Of a stretch of 60,639 nt of DNA, positions 38,541 through 47,313 are shown in pieces (position 1 is the stretch's first letter; each line of letters opens with the position of its first letter). This stretch comes from Mycobacterium sp. PO1. Lineage in GTDB: Bacteria > Actinomycetota > Actinomycetes > Mycobacteriales > Mycobacteriaceae. The translations under genes and the position numbers were made by a program. The stretch lies in NCBI RefSeq assembly GCF_017312405.1, contig NZ_BLTG01000077.1:1-60639 (forward strand), in the 5' to 3' direction. Below the pieces are notes generated by a model that made no database searches, had not been told where the DNA came from, and worked only from the letters and a program-made list of their open reading frames with translations.

Positions 38541-39224
38541 ATGCACCACAACACCATTCAGCTCGCCGTCATCGACATGGCCGGCACCACCGTCGCCGAC
38601 GACGGCCTGGTGGTCGAGGCATTCGAGGCCGCGGCCACCGCGGCCGGGTTGCCGGACGAAGGGCCCGACCGCCAGCGGGCCCGCCAGTACGTGCTCGACA
38701 CGATGGGCCAATCCAAGATCACGGTCTTCCGCGCGCTGTTCGACGACGAGGCCCGCGCCCAACGCGCCAACGCCGCATTCGAAGAGGCCTACGCCGCGCT
38801 CATCGGCGCCGGCCGCGCGGTCCCGATACCCGGCGCCGCCGAATCGCTCTCACGCCTGCGCGACGGCGGCATCCGCGTCGCGCTGACCACCGGCTTCTCC
38901 CCCGACACCCAGGCCAAGCTCATCGCGGCACTGGGTTGGCACGACCTCGCCGACCTGGTCCTGGCCCCCGGGCCCGGGGTGCGCGGGCGCCCCTACCCGG
39001 ACCTGATCCTCACCGCGCTGCTGCGCCTCGGCGCCGACAGCGTGCACGCCGTCGCCGCGCTCGGCGACACCGCCAATGACGTGGAGAGCGCGCTGCGGGC
39101 CGGGTGCTCCATCGCCGCAGGCACTCTCACCGGCGCCCACGACGAGCGTCAGCTCGTGGCGGCCGGCGCCACCCACGTCGTCTCCTCCGTCACCGACTTC
39201 GCCGACCTCCTCCTGAAAGGCTGA
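38541..39224 (+). CDS. Phosphonatase-like HAD hydrolase (phosphonoacetaldehyde hydrolase-type)
   Basis: 227 aa. The HAD motif DMAGTT (D12 nucleophile, Ala-Gly-Thr as in PhnX) and DTMGQSKITVFRAL are present. K59 in MGQSK aligns with the Schiff-base Lys of PhnX (MGLLK), which supports real phosphonatase chemistry. GDTANDVESALRAGC gives the acidic motif of the Mg site. It would cut phosphonoacetaldehyde to acetaldehyde and phosphate. Belongs to the PhnX-like TIGR03351 group. Confidence 0.88.
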   Translation: MHHNTIQLAVIDMAGTTVADDGLVVEAFEAAATAAGLPDEGPDRQRARQYVLDTMGQSKITVFRALFDDEARAQRANAAFEEAYAALIGAGRAVPIPGAAESLSRLRDGGIRVALTTGFSPDTQAKLIAALGWHDLADLVLAPGPGVRGRPYPDLILTALLRLGADSVHAVAALGDTANDVESALRAGCSIAAGTLTGAHDERQLVAAGATHVVSSVTDFADLLLKG

Positions 39225-39227
39225 ACA

Positions 39228-40268
39228 ATGAAACTGCGCACCGCCCTCGCGACCGTCTCGGTCGCGGCCCTGGCCACCCTCACCGCCGCCTGCGGCGGCA
39301 CCGGGACCTCCGGTTCGGGTGACGGCACCACGCTGACGGTGTACAGCGCCGACGGCCTGGCCACCTGGTACGAGAGCACGTTCCGGCGGTTCACCGACGA
39401 AACCGGGATCAACGTCAACCTGGTCGAAGCCGGCTCCGGAGAGGTGGTGTCGCGGGTGGAGAAGGAGCAGTCCAACCCGCAGGCCGACCTGCTGGTGACG
39501 CTGCCGCCGTTCATCCAGAAGGCCGCGCAACTCGAGTTGCTGCAACCCAGCGGCGCCGACACCAGCGGCATCGAGAGCGACCAGGTGGGCCCGGATGCGA
39601 CGTTCGTGCCGATCGTCGACAACGCGCTGAGCTTCATCGCCAACCCGGGCGCCAACCCCCCGCCGGTGACGTGGGACGACCTGCTCAAGCCCGAGTTCAA
39701 GGGCAAGCTGCAGTACTCCACCCCCGGTCAGGCCGGCGACGGGACCGCGGTGCTGGTGCTGCTGCAGCACCTGCGCGGCAAAGAGGGCGCCATGGAGTAC
39801 CTGAAAGCGCTGCAGGCCAACAACGTCGGGCCCTCCTCGTCGACCGGCAAGCTGCAGCCCAAGGTCAGCAACGGGGAGCTGCTTGTCGCCAACGGCGACG
39901 TGCAGATGAACCTCGCCTCGATCAAGGACGACGGCTCCACCTTCACCATCTTCATCCCCGCCGAGGCCGACGGCACCCGCACCAGCGTCTCACTGCCCTA
40001 CGTCGCCGGGGTCACCGCCGGCGCACCGCACGCCGAGGAGGCCAAGCAGCTGCTGGCGTTCCTGATCTCCGAGGACACCCAGAAGACGGTCGAACCCGAG
40101 GCGCTGGGGATGCCGGTGCTGGAGTCGCTGAAGTCCGACGGTGCCGCCGAACCCAACACCCCGGCAGCAGTCCTCGACGGTGTGGACGTCTGGGTGCCGG
40201 ACTGGAATGCGGTGCTCGCCGACCTGGACGCCGACCTGGCCGCCTACCAGCAGGCCACCGGCAGCTGA
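39228..40268 (+). CDS. Lipoprotein substrate-binding protein of a 2-aminoethylphosphonate-type ABC transporter (PhnS-like)
   Basis: 346 aa. Signal peptide with lipobox LTAACGG, then an iron/AEP-type (class 1) binding fold: LTVYSADGLATWYESTFRRF, KEQSNPQADLLVTLPPF, WDDLLKPEFKGKLQYSTPG. Similar to PhnS proteins for 2-aminoethylphosphonate. Three bases after the hydrolase gene and one before the ATPase gene. Confidence 0.87.
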   Translation: MKLRTALATVSVAALATLTAACGGTGTSGSGDGTTLTVYSADGLATWYESTFRRFTDETGINVNLVEAGSGEVVSRVEKEQSNPQADLLVTLPPFIQKAAQLELLQPSGADTSGIESDQVGPDATFVPIVDNALSFIANPGANPPPVTWDDLLKPEFKGKLQYSTPGQAGDGTAVLVLLQHLRGKEGAMEYLKALQANNVGPSSSTGKLQPKVSNGELLVANGDVQMNLASIKDDGSTFTIFIPAEADGTRTSVSLPYVAGVTAGAPHAEEAKQLLAFLISEDTQKTVEPEALGMPVLESLKSDGAAEPNTPAAVLDGVDVWVPDWNAVLADLDADLAAYQQATGS

Positions 40269-40269
40269 G

Positions 40270-41439
40270 ATGGCCGACACCCGCGTCAGCCAGGCCGGCC
40301 TGCGTCAGCGCTCAGCGCTCGTCGAACCCGGAAGTGCCGCAATCCTGTTCGACCGGGTCGGCGTCTCCTACGGCCGCGGCCGCAAGCAGACCCACGCGCT
40401 GATCGACTTCAACCTGCGGGTCGCCGCCGGCGAGACGGTGGCGCTGCTCGGGCCCAGCGGGTCCGGCAAGTCCACCGCGCTCAACGCGCTGGCCGGGTTC
40501 GTCCGCCCCACCTCCGGGCGGGTCCGGCTGGCCGGGCGCGACGTCACCGACCTGCCGCCGGCTCGGCGCGGTATCGGCGTCGTGCTGCAGTCCTACGCAC
40601 TGTTTCCGCATATGACGGTCGCCGACAACGTCGCGTTCGGGTTGCGGGCGCAGCGGACACCGCGGCACGAGATCGCCTCGCGGGTCGCCGAAGTCCTCGA
40701 CATGGTGGGCATGTCCGGGTACCTGAAGCGGCTGCCCCGCGAGCTGTCCGGCGGCCAGCAGCAGCGCGTCGCGATCGCCCGGGCCCTGGCCATCAGGCCG
40801 GCGGTGCTGCTCCTCGACGAGCCGCTCGCCGCGCTCGACGCGGCGCTGCGCCAGTCGATGCTGGCCGAGCTGCAACTGCTCAAAGAGGCCCTGCCCGACA
40901 CCGCGATGCTCTACGTCACCCACGACCAGGCCGAAGCGCTGGCGCTGGCGGACCGGATCGTGGTGATGAACGACGCGCGGCTGATGGATGTCGACACCGC
41001 CGAGAACCTGTGGAAGCGCCCGCCCACGAGCTTCAGCGCGGCCTTCCTCGGCGGCGCGAACCTGTTGCCGTGCACCGTGGGACGGGTGATCGGCGGCTCG
41101 GCGCTGGTCACCGTCGGCTCGCGCACCGTCAACGCCGAGGCCCCGGCGCCGGCGTTCGGCCACGACGACTGGGGCCCCGGATCGGCGGCGCTGCTGTGCG
41201 TGCGTCCGCACGCCTTGCAGATCGTCTCCACCCGCGAGAAGGACGCGTTCACCGCCACGGTCAACGCAGCGGTGTGGCGCGGCGCGGTGACCCGGCTGGT
41301 GCTGTCGGTGCAGTCACTGCCCGATGTGCTCGTCGACGTCGACGTGCCCGGCCACACCCCCTTCGAGGTGGGCAGCGTCGTCGGGCTGCGCCTACCCGAA
41401 CCGGCCGGCGTGCTGGTCTCCACGGGAAGCGCGCCGTGA
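40270..41439 (+). CDS. ABC transporter ATP-binding protein (PhnT-like)
   Basis: 389 aa with the start at ATG 40270. Walker A LLGPSGSGKSTALNALAGF, Q-loop VVLQSYALFPHMTV, signature RELSGGQQQRVAIARALA, Walker B VLLLDEPLAALD, H-loop YVTHDQAEALALADRIVVM; a C-terminal TOBE-like domain (about residues 260-389). Family of PotA/FbpC/PhnT importers. Its stop overlaps the first permease start. Confidence 0.92.
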   Translation: MADTRVSQAGLRQRSALVEPGSAAILFDRVGVSYGRGRKQTHALIDFNLRVAAGETVALLGPSGSGKSTALNALAGFVRPTSGRVRLAGRDVTDLPPARRGIGVVLQSYALFPHMTVADNVAFGLRAQRTPRHEIASRVAEVLDMVGMSGYLKRLPRELSGGQQQRVAIARALAIRPAVLLLDEPLAALDAALRQSMLAELQLLKEALPDTAMLYVTHDQAEALALADRIVVMNDARLMDVDTAENLWKRPPTSFSAAFLGGANLLPCTVGRVIGGSALVTVGSRTVNAEAPAPAFGHDDWGPGSAALLCVRPHALQIVSTREKDAFTATVNAAVWRGAVTRLVLSVQSLPDVLVDVDVPGHTPFEVGSVVGLRLPEPAGVLVSTGSAP

Positions 41440-42290
41440 CAACGGTTCTCGACCGCGATCTGACGGCACCGCCCGACCCGGCCCCGCCCCGGTCGACCGC
41501 ATGGCTGTGGGTGCTGCCGCCGCTGGCGCTGGTGCTGCTGGTGGTGCTCTACCCGCTGCTGCGGGTGTTCTGGGAGTCCTCGACCGGCAACTCGTGGGGC
41601 GAGGTACTCGGCTCCCAGGTATTCCGCGACGCGTTGTGGCGCACCGTGGCGATTGCGGCGACGTCGACCGCCGGGTGCCTGGTGCTCGGAACCTTCCTGG
41701 CGATCGTGCTGGCGTTCGTGCCGTTCCCCGGTTCGGCGTTGGTGGGTCGCCTGATCGACACCGTGCTGGCGCTGCCGTCGTTCCTGATCACCCTGGCGTT
41801 CACGTTCCTCTACGGCAGCGCCGGGGCGGTCAACGCGGCGATCTCGGCCCTCACCGGATCGTCCTCTCCCCTCCTGGATTTTCTGTACACCCCGGCCGGC
41901 GTCATCACCGCCGAGATCACGTTCTTCACCCCGTTCGTGGTGCGCCCCCTGCTCGCGGCGTTCGCGTTGATCCCCCGGGCCCAGCTCGACGTCGCGGCCA
42001 GCCTCGGCGCGTCGCCGCTGACGGTGCTGCGCAGCGTCATCATGCCCGAGGCGTGGCCCGCCCTGGCCGCCGGCGGCAGCCTGGTGCTGTTGTTGACGCT
42101 CAACGAGTTCGGCATCGTGCTGTTCACCGGCGCCAAAGGGGTGATCACGCTGCCGGTACTGATCTACACCCGCGGCATCGTCACCTTCGACCTGCCCGGC
42201 GCCGCGGTGATCGCAACCGTGCAGGTGGTGCTCTCGTTGCTGCTCTACGGCCTCTACCGGGTGATCTTCGCCCGGCTGACGGCGAGATAG
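41436..42290 (+). CDS. ABC transporter permease (PhnU-like)
   Basis: 284 aa with the start at GTG 41436 overlapping the ATPase stop (GTGA). About six membrane segments and the EAA loop (AASLGASPLTVLRSVIMPEA) of importers. Pairs with the next permease. Confidence 0.9.
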   Translation: MTTVLDRDLTAPPDPAPPRSTAWLWVLPPLALVLLVVLYPLLRVFWESSTGNSWGEVLGSQVFRDALWRTVAIAATSTAGCLVLGTFLAIVLAFVPFPGSALVGRLIDTVLALPSFLITLAFTFLYGSAGAVNAAISALTGSSSPLLDFLYTPAGVITAEITFFTPFVVRPLLAAFALIPRAQLDVAASLGASPLTVLRSVIMPEAWPALAAGGSLVLLLTLNEFGIVLFTGAKGVITLPVLIYTRGIVTFDLPGAAVIATVQVVLSLLLYGLYRVIFARLTAR

Positions 42291-42299
42291 GAGTCGTCG

Positions 42300-43097
42300 A
42301 TGTTGCTGTGGAGTCCGCGCAGCCGCGCTGCGGTGCTCACGGTGTTCGCGCTCGTCGTCGCCGTGGTGTTCGTGCTGCCGCTGGGCACCGTGGTGCTGGC
42401 CGGGCTGGCCGGTTCCTGGACCGGTCCGCTGCCGTCGAACCTGGGATTGGCGCGGTTCGGCACCGCCCTGTCCGGTGAAGATCTGGCGAGCCTGTCGGTG
42501 AGCCTGCAGACCGCATTCCTGGCCGGCGGCATCGCGCTGGTCGTCGGGACCTGGGCGGCGCTCGCGGCCCGCGAAGCACCGGATTGGTTGCGCCGCATCA
42601 CCGATGCGGTTTTACACCTGCCCATCGCGGTGCCGTCGGTGGCGATCGGGCTGGGGCTGCTGATCGCGTTCAACTCCCGGCCGCTGCTGCTGGGCGGCAC
42701 CCGCTGGATCGTCATCCTGGCCCACACCGTGCTGGTGCTGGCGTTCGCCTTCAGCGCAGTCTCTGCTGCACTCGACCGCCTCGACCCGGCCTACCGGCAG
42801 GCCGCCGAGTCACTGGGCGCCGGCCCGGTGCGGGTGCTGATGCGGATCACGCTGCCGCTGCTGCTGCCCGCGCTCGGGGCGGCGGCCGGGCTGGCGGTGG
42901 CGCTGTCCATGGGTGAGCTCGGCGCGACGGTGATGGTCTACCCCGCGACCTGGAAGACGTTGCCGGTGACCATCTTCGGTCTCACCGACCGCGGTCAGGT
43001 GTTCCAGGCCGCCGCGAGCACCACACTGCTGCTCGCGGTCACGCTGCTGGCCCTGATCGTGCTCGGCCGCATCCGGGGGCGCGCCGCGCTGCGGTGA
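42300..43097 (+). CDS. ABC transporter permease (PhnV-like)
   Basis: 265 aa, about six membrane segments, EAA loop AAESLGAGPVRVLMRITLPL. Last gene of the phosphonate operon; it ends one base from the convergent symporter gene. Confidence 0.9.
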   Translation: MLLWSPRSRAAVLTVFALVVAVVFVLPLGTVVLAGLAGSWTGPLPSNLGLARFGTALSGEDLASLSVSLQTAFLAGGIALVVGTWAALAAREAPDWLRRITDAVLHLPIAVPSVAIGLGLLIAFNSRPLLLGGTRWIVILAHTVLVLAFAFSAVSAALDRLDPAYRQAAESLGAGPVRVLMRITLPLLLPALGAAAGLAVALSMGELGATVMVYPATWKTLPVTIFGLTDRGQVFQAAASTTLLLAVTLLALIVLGRIRGRAALR

Positions 43098-43098
43098 C

Positions 43099-44547
43099 TC
43101 AGGTCTTGCTGCCGACCGGCGCAGGCCTGCTCCAGATGTCGCCGAACAGATGCCCGGGCAGGTCTGCTTCTTCGGCGATGAACACCGGGTCGGCGCCCGC
43201 GTCGGACTGCTGGTGGAAGTCCTTGATCGCGGCGAACGCCCACTTGCCCAGCAGCACGATCGCCACCAGGTTGACCAGCGCCATCAACCCCATCGCCACA
43301 TCGGCCAGCGCCCACACCGCGGTCAGCTTCGACACCCCGCCCACGCCGATCGCCATCAACACGAAAACCCGGAACACGTTGATGGTCTTGCGGCCGGCGC
43401 CGAGGAAGAACAGGTTGATCTCGGCGTAGACGTAGTTGCCCAGCACCGACGAGAACGCGAAGACGAACACCAGCACCGTCATCAACGACACCGTCCACGT
43501 GCCGAGGCTGTCGGCGATCGCCGCCTGGGTGAGGGTGGCGCCTTCCACCCGGGTGGGCGTCGCCGGGTCGTAGATGCTGGGCCCGGACACCAGGATGATG
43601 AACGCGGTGGCGGTGCAGATGATCATCGTGTCGACGAACACGCCCAGCGACTGGATCAGCCCTTGCTTCACCGGGTGCGACACCGTCGCCGTGGCAGCCA
43701 CGTTGGGCACGCTGCCCATTCCGGCCTCGTTGGAGAACAGCCCGCGTTTGACACCGTTGAGCAGCGCCGCGGCGATGCCGCCCGCGAAACCGCCGGCCAG
43801 TTCGGTCAACCCGAAGGCGCCACCGACGATCTGGATCAGCACCTCCGGCAGATAGCTGATGTTGAGCGCGACGATCACCAACGCCAACAGCGCGTACACC
43901 ACCGCCATCAGCGGCAGCACGATCTCGGCCACCTGGGCCACGCGGCGCACCCCGCCGAACAGCACCGGCGCCGCCAGGATGACCAGTCCGGCGGTGATCC
44001 ACCGGACGTCGATGGCGTAGGCACCGTTGACGACGTCGCTGATCGCGTTGGCCTGCACCATGTTGAACGCGATGCCGAACGTGAAGATCAGCAGGATCGC
44101 GAAGACGACGCCGCCGGCCCGCGACCCGAGCCCGCGCTGGATGTAGTAGGCCGGGCCGCCGCGGAACGAACCGTCGTCGGCGCGGACCTTGAAGATCTGG
44201 CCGAGCGTGGCCTCGATCAGCGCGGTGGCCATACCGATCGCGGCGACGACCCACATCCAGAAGATCGCGCCCGGCCCGCCGACCGTCAGCGCGATGGCGA
44301 CCCCGGCGATGTTGCCGGTGCCGACGCGGGAGGCGAGGCCGACGCAGAACGCTTGGAACGGTGACACCCCGTCACAGTGGGTGCGGGAGTGGAAGAGCTG
44401 GCCGATCATCCGCCGGAAGTAGCGCAGCTGGATGAAGCGGGTGCGGATCGTGAAGTAGAGGCCAACGCCGACCAGAAGGTAGACGAGGATGTAGCTGTAC
44501 AGCAGGTCGCTGACAGGGTTGATCAGGTGCTCCTGGATGAACTCCAC
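43099..44547 (-). CDS. Alanine/glycine:cation symporter (AGCS family)
   Basis: 482 aa, about eleven membrane segments. AGCS signature region: GVSPFQAFCVGLASRVGTGN and IAGVAIALTVGGPGAIFWMW; GFAGGIAAALLNGVKRGLFS and NEAGMGSVPNVAATA. Takes up small neutral amino acids with Na+ or H+. I looked upstream (44548-44717) for a glycine riboswitch and saw none. Confidence 0.93.
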   Translation of the reverse strand: MEFIQEHLINPVSDLLYSYILVYLLVGVGLYFTIRTRFIQLRYFRRMIGQLFHSRTHCDGVSPFQAFCVGLASRVGTGNIAGVAIALTVGGPGAIFWMWVVAAIGMATALIEATLGQIFKVRADDGSFRGGPAYYIQRGLGSRAGGVVFAILLIFTFGIAFNMVQANAISDVVNGAYAIDVRWITAGLVILAAPVLFGGVRRVAQVAEIVLPLMAVVYALLALVIVALNISYLPEVLIQIVGGAFGLTELAGGFAGGIAAALLNGVKRGLFSNEAGMGSVPNVAATATVSHPVKQGLIQSLGVFVDTMIICTATAFIILVSGPSIYDPATPTRVEGATLTQAAIADSLGTWTVSLMTVLVFVFAFSSVLGNYVYAEINLFFLGAGRKTINVFRVFVLMAIGVGGVSKLTAVWALADVAMGLMALVNLVAIVLLGKWAFAAIKDFHQQSDAGADPVFIAEEADLPGHLFGDIWSRPAPVGSKT

Positions 44548-44717
44548 GACCGCTCCCGGTGTCTCGTCGGTGAATCAGTCGTGCCATCGTGTCATCCCGG
44601 CGCCGGGGCCGCGCGACATTGCCGTCGGATTCCCGAATCACACGACAGCACAGCGGCGTCACCCGTCAACCTGGCCGCTGGTCACGCGGTGCTGCCACGT
44701 CGCGTCGTGGGTCGCGG

Positions 44718-44984
44718 TCAGCGGCCGTTTCGCTCCCGGTGCTTGCATCCCGGCCAGCAACACGGCCGGCGCTTGCCCTCCTCGAGTTCCTCCTGGGTGC
44801 GGCGGATGCGGCGTTCGCGCGTCTTCTGCTGCTTGGCGTCCTCCACCCAGCAGATGAACTCGTTGCGCGCCAGCGGCGTGATGTCCTGCCACGCCGCCAG
44901 CGCGGTGTCATTGCCGCTCAACGCCGCCCGCAGGTCAGCGGGCAGTTCGTGCACCACTCCACCTGGAACCGGTTGGCTGCCCAT
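44718..44984 (-). CDS. YdeI/OmpD-associated-type small protein
   Basis: 88 aa. LPADLRAALSGNDTALAAWQ and ITPLARNEFICWVEDAKQQK followed by TRERRIRRT match the C-terminal helical part of YdeI-like (bacteriocin-protection) proteins; a CCWPGCKHRERNG tail with three Cys follows. Function unknown. Confidence 0.75.
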   Translation of the reverse strand: MGSQPVPGGVVHELPADLRAALSGNDTALAAWQDITPLARNEFICWVEDAKQQKTRERRIRRTQEELEEGKRRPCCWPGCKHRERNGR

Positions 44985-45001
44985 ACCGGGCAGGATATCG
45001 G

Positions 45002-46363
45002 CTACCGCCTGGCTCCCTCGAGCGTATGGGCGAGCTCCTCTTCGGCCTCGGGGTCGAACTCGATGTCGTCGTCCCCGCGCAGCCCTGCGTCGGGATCGTC
45101 GTAGACGGCGCGGTCCAGCTTGTTCTCGCTCTTGGCCACGATGCAGGTGACGACCGCGTCGCCGGTGATGTTGACCGCGGTGCGGATCATGTCCATCAGC
45201 CGGTCCACGCCGAGGATGATCGCCACACCTTCGATCGGCAGACCCACCTGGGTGAGCACCATCGTGAGCATCACCATGCCCACGCCGGGCACCCCGGCCG
45301 TGCCGATGGACGCCAGCACCGCCATCGCGATGACGGTGAGGTAACCGGCGATTCCCAGGTCGACGCCGTACACGTTGGCCAGGAACACCGTGGCGACGCC
45401 CTGCATGATCGCCGTGCCATCCATGTTGATGGTGGCGCCGAACGGAACCGTGAAGGAGGCAACGGAATTGCCGGCGCCCATCCGCTGGGTCACGGCGCGC
45501 AGAGTGATCGGAATGGTGGCGTTCGAGCTGGCGGTCGAGAACGCGAACACCTGCGCGGCGCGGATCTTGCGCATGAACGTCCGGATGTTGAGCCGGGTCA
45601 GTGCCCAGTACAACACCATCAGCGTGACGAACAGATGGAACAGCAACGAGCCCACCAGTGTCACCACATAGGCCATCACCGGTTTGAACAGATCGATTCC
45701 CTCTTCGGCGAACACCCGAACGATGAGTGCGAAGACACCGTAGGGAGCGACCGCCATCACGATGCTGACGATCTTCATCATCAGCTCGTTCATGAATCCG
45801 CAGGCCCTGACGAAGCCCTCGGAACGCTCACCGAGCATCAGCGCGGCGACTCCGACGAGAATCGAGTAGAAGATGATCTGGAGCATCTCGCCCTCGGCGA
45901 AGGCCTCGATCGGGTTGGTGGGGATGATGCCGGAGATGACCTCCCAGAACGAGGGCGCCTCTTCGGTTTCGATGCCCGAGGTGTCGACGCCGGTCATGTC
46001 GAATCCGCGGCCCGGACCGATCAACTGGGCGATGCCGATGGCCACGCTGATCGCGAGCGCGGTCGTCATCAGGTAGAGCCCGAGCGCCTTGCCGCCGACG
46101 CGACCCAGCATCCGGACGTCGCCGATCCCGGTGACGCCGGTGATCAGCGAGAAGATCACCAGCGGCACGACGAGCAGCTTGAGTGCGTTCAGGAAGGCCG
46201 TGCCGACCATGTCGAGGAAGCCGTTGACGACGTTGTCACTGATCCACTGATTGCCCAGGACGTTGAAGGCGACCCCCACCGCCAGTCCGGCGACCATGCC
46301 GATCGCGACTTTTGCGGTCAGTGAGAGCTTCCGCCGCTCGGGCTCAACTGATGAAGCTGACAT
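45002..46363 (-). CDS. Dicarboxylate/amino acid:cation symporter (DAACS, GltP/DctA-like)
   Basis: 453 aa with about eight membrane segments and the family hairpin motifs: FAFSTASSNATIPITLRAVT (serine-rich HP1), ATINMDGTAIMQGVATVFLA (NMDGT) and GVDRLMDMIRTAVNITGDAV (substrate-binding D and R, N). Imports C4-dicarboxylates, glutamate or aspartate. 17 bases before the YdeI-like gene's stop region, same strand. Confidence 0.94.
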   Translation of the reverse strand: MSASSVEPERRKLSLTAKVAIGMVAGLAVGVAFNVLGNQWISDNVVNGFLDMVGTAFLNALKLLVVPLVIFSLITGVTGIGDVRMLGRVGGKALGLYLMTTALAISVAIGIAQLIGPGRGFDMTGVDTSGIETEEAPSFWEVISGIIPTNPIEAFAEGEMLQIIFYSILVGVAALMLGERSEGFVRACGFMNELMMKIVSIVMAVAPYGVFALIVRVFAEEGIDLFKPVMAYVVTLVGSLLFHLFVTLMVLYWALTRLNIRTFMRKIRAAQVFAFSTASSNATIPITLRAVTQRMGAGNSVASFTVPFGATINMDGTAIMQGVATVFLANVYGVDLGIAGYLTVIAMAVLASIGTAGVPGVGMVMLTMVLTQVGLPIEGVAIILGVDRLMDMIRTAVNITGDAVVTCIVAKSENKLDRAVYDDPDAGLRGDDDIEFDPEAEEELAHTLEGARR

Positions 46364-46531
46364 GCGTCCTCCCTCGGAAAGGCCAAACCGGATGCGTCAG
46401 GCTTCCCAGTTCCACACCGGGTCAGCTGCTGGTCGGACAGATTTAACGGGCACGCCAACGGCGGTAACACCGCGGACATCAAACCGGTCGCAAACGGCAC
46501 TCGTTTCGGCGGCATCCGACCCGGCAATCTG

Positions 46532-46909
46532 GTGGGCATGATCGGAAAACTGCACGCCGTCGTCATGGACAGCGCCGACCCGCGCGGGCTCGCTCAATTC
46601 TGGGCCGAAGTGCTGGGCGGCCGCGTCGAGGCCGACGACGAAACATGGGTGACCCTCGACGACCCGACCGGGCGCCGGCTCGCCTTCCAGCTCTCCCCCG
46701 AGCACGAACCACCGACTTTCCCCGACCCGCACGGCTCCCAGCAGTTCCACCTCGACATCGAGGTCGACGACATCGACCGGGCCGAATCCGATGTGCTCGA
46801 GCTGGGCGCCACCCGGGTGACCGACGCGCCAGGCGAGGAGAACTTCCGTGTCTTCCGCGACCCGTCGGGGCATCCGTTCTGCCTGGTTTTCGACATGACG
46901 CCCGATTAG
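46532..46909 (+). CDS. VOC (glyoxalase-like) family protein
   Basis: 125 aa from GTG 46532 (ATG 46538 is equally possible). Glyoxalase_6-type pattern: VVMDSADPRGLAQFWAEVLG, FHLDIEVDDIDRAESDVLEL and FRVFRDPSGHPFCLVF. Common in actinobacteria; substrate unknown. Confidence 0.88.
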   Translation: MGMIGKLHAVVMDSADPRGLAQFWAEVLGGRVEADDETWVTLDDPTGRRLAFQLSPEHEPPTFPDPHGSQQFHLDIEVDDIDRAESDVLELGATRVTDAPGEENFRVFRDPSGHPFCLVFDMTPD

Positions 46910-46938
46910 CGCCGAGCCCGTCGGGGTACCACGTCGTC

Positions 46939-47070
46939 ATGACAAACCCCGAGCAGAATGTAACGTCGGACCAGACCGCCGAAGAAGATCAGGTGTTGGC
47001 GCCGGCGACACCCGGGGCCGAAGCCCTGCCGTTGCCCGACAACGAGGTCGACAAGCCCACCGACCAGTAG
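46939..47070 (+). CDS. Small acidic hypothetical protein (43 aa)
   Basis: Begins ATG 46939 and reads MTNPEQNVTSDQTAEEDQVL onward, acidic, with no membrane segment or known domain. Located 29 bases after the VOC gene. Coding is likely but unproven; the amino-acid composition is ordinary for small soluble mycobacterial proteins. Confidence 0.45.
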   Translation: MTNPEQNVTSDQTAEEDQVLAPATPGAEALPLPDNEVDKPTDQ

Positions 47071-47180
47071 GCGGCGGCCAGCGCCGGCCAGTAAGCGGGG
47101 CAAGGGCCGGCCGGCTCCGGCACCTGTCGGTTGCCTCCCCGTGCGTAGCCGGCCGCGGCCGGCCCTCCCTCCAGCCGCCT

Positions 47181-47242
47181 CGCCGAGCGTGAATTCTCTG
47201 CGAAGAATCGGCTCGAAAATCGCAACCAGCTCACGCTCGGCG
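47181..47242. repeat. Long inverted repeat (12-bp arms) in the 47071-47313 intergenic region
   Basis: CGCCGAGCGTGA (47181-47192) and TCACGCTCGGCG (47231-47242) are perfect complements around a 38-base loop, and the loop holds a smaller stem ATTCT...AGAAT. It could be a transcription terminator for the small genes upstream, or a dispersed palindromic element of the genome. There is no T-tract. Confidence 0.6.
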
Positions 47243-47313
47243 CGCTGGGGCGTGATCCCGGTCGACGCGAGGGCGCGGGATACAAGACGCAAGCGGTTGG
47301 CAGGATTGACCCT

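Noticed and set aside
44548..44717. Glycine riboswitch before the alanine/glycine symporter
   Set aside because: The reverse strand of this stretch shows none of the conserved glycine aptamer core sequences.
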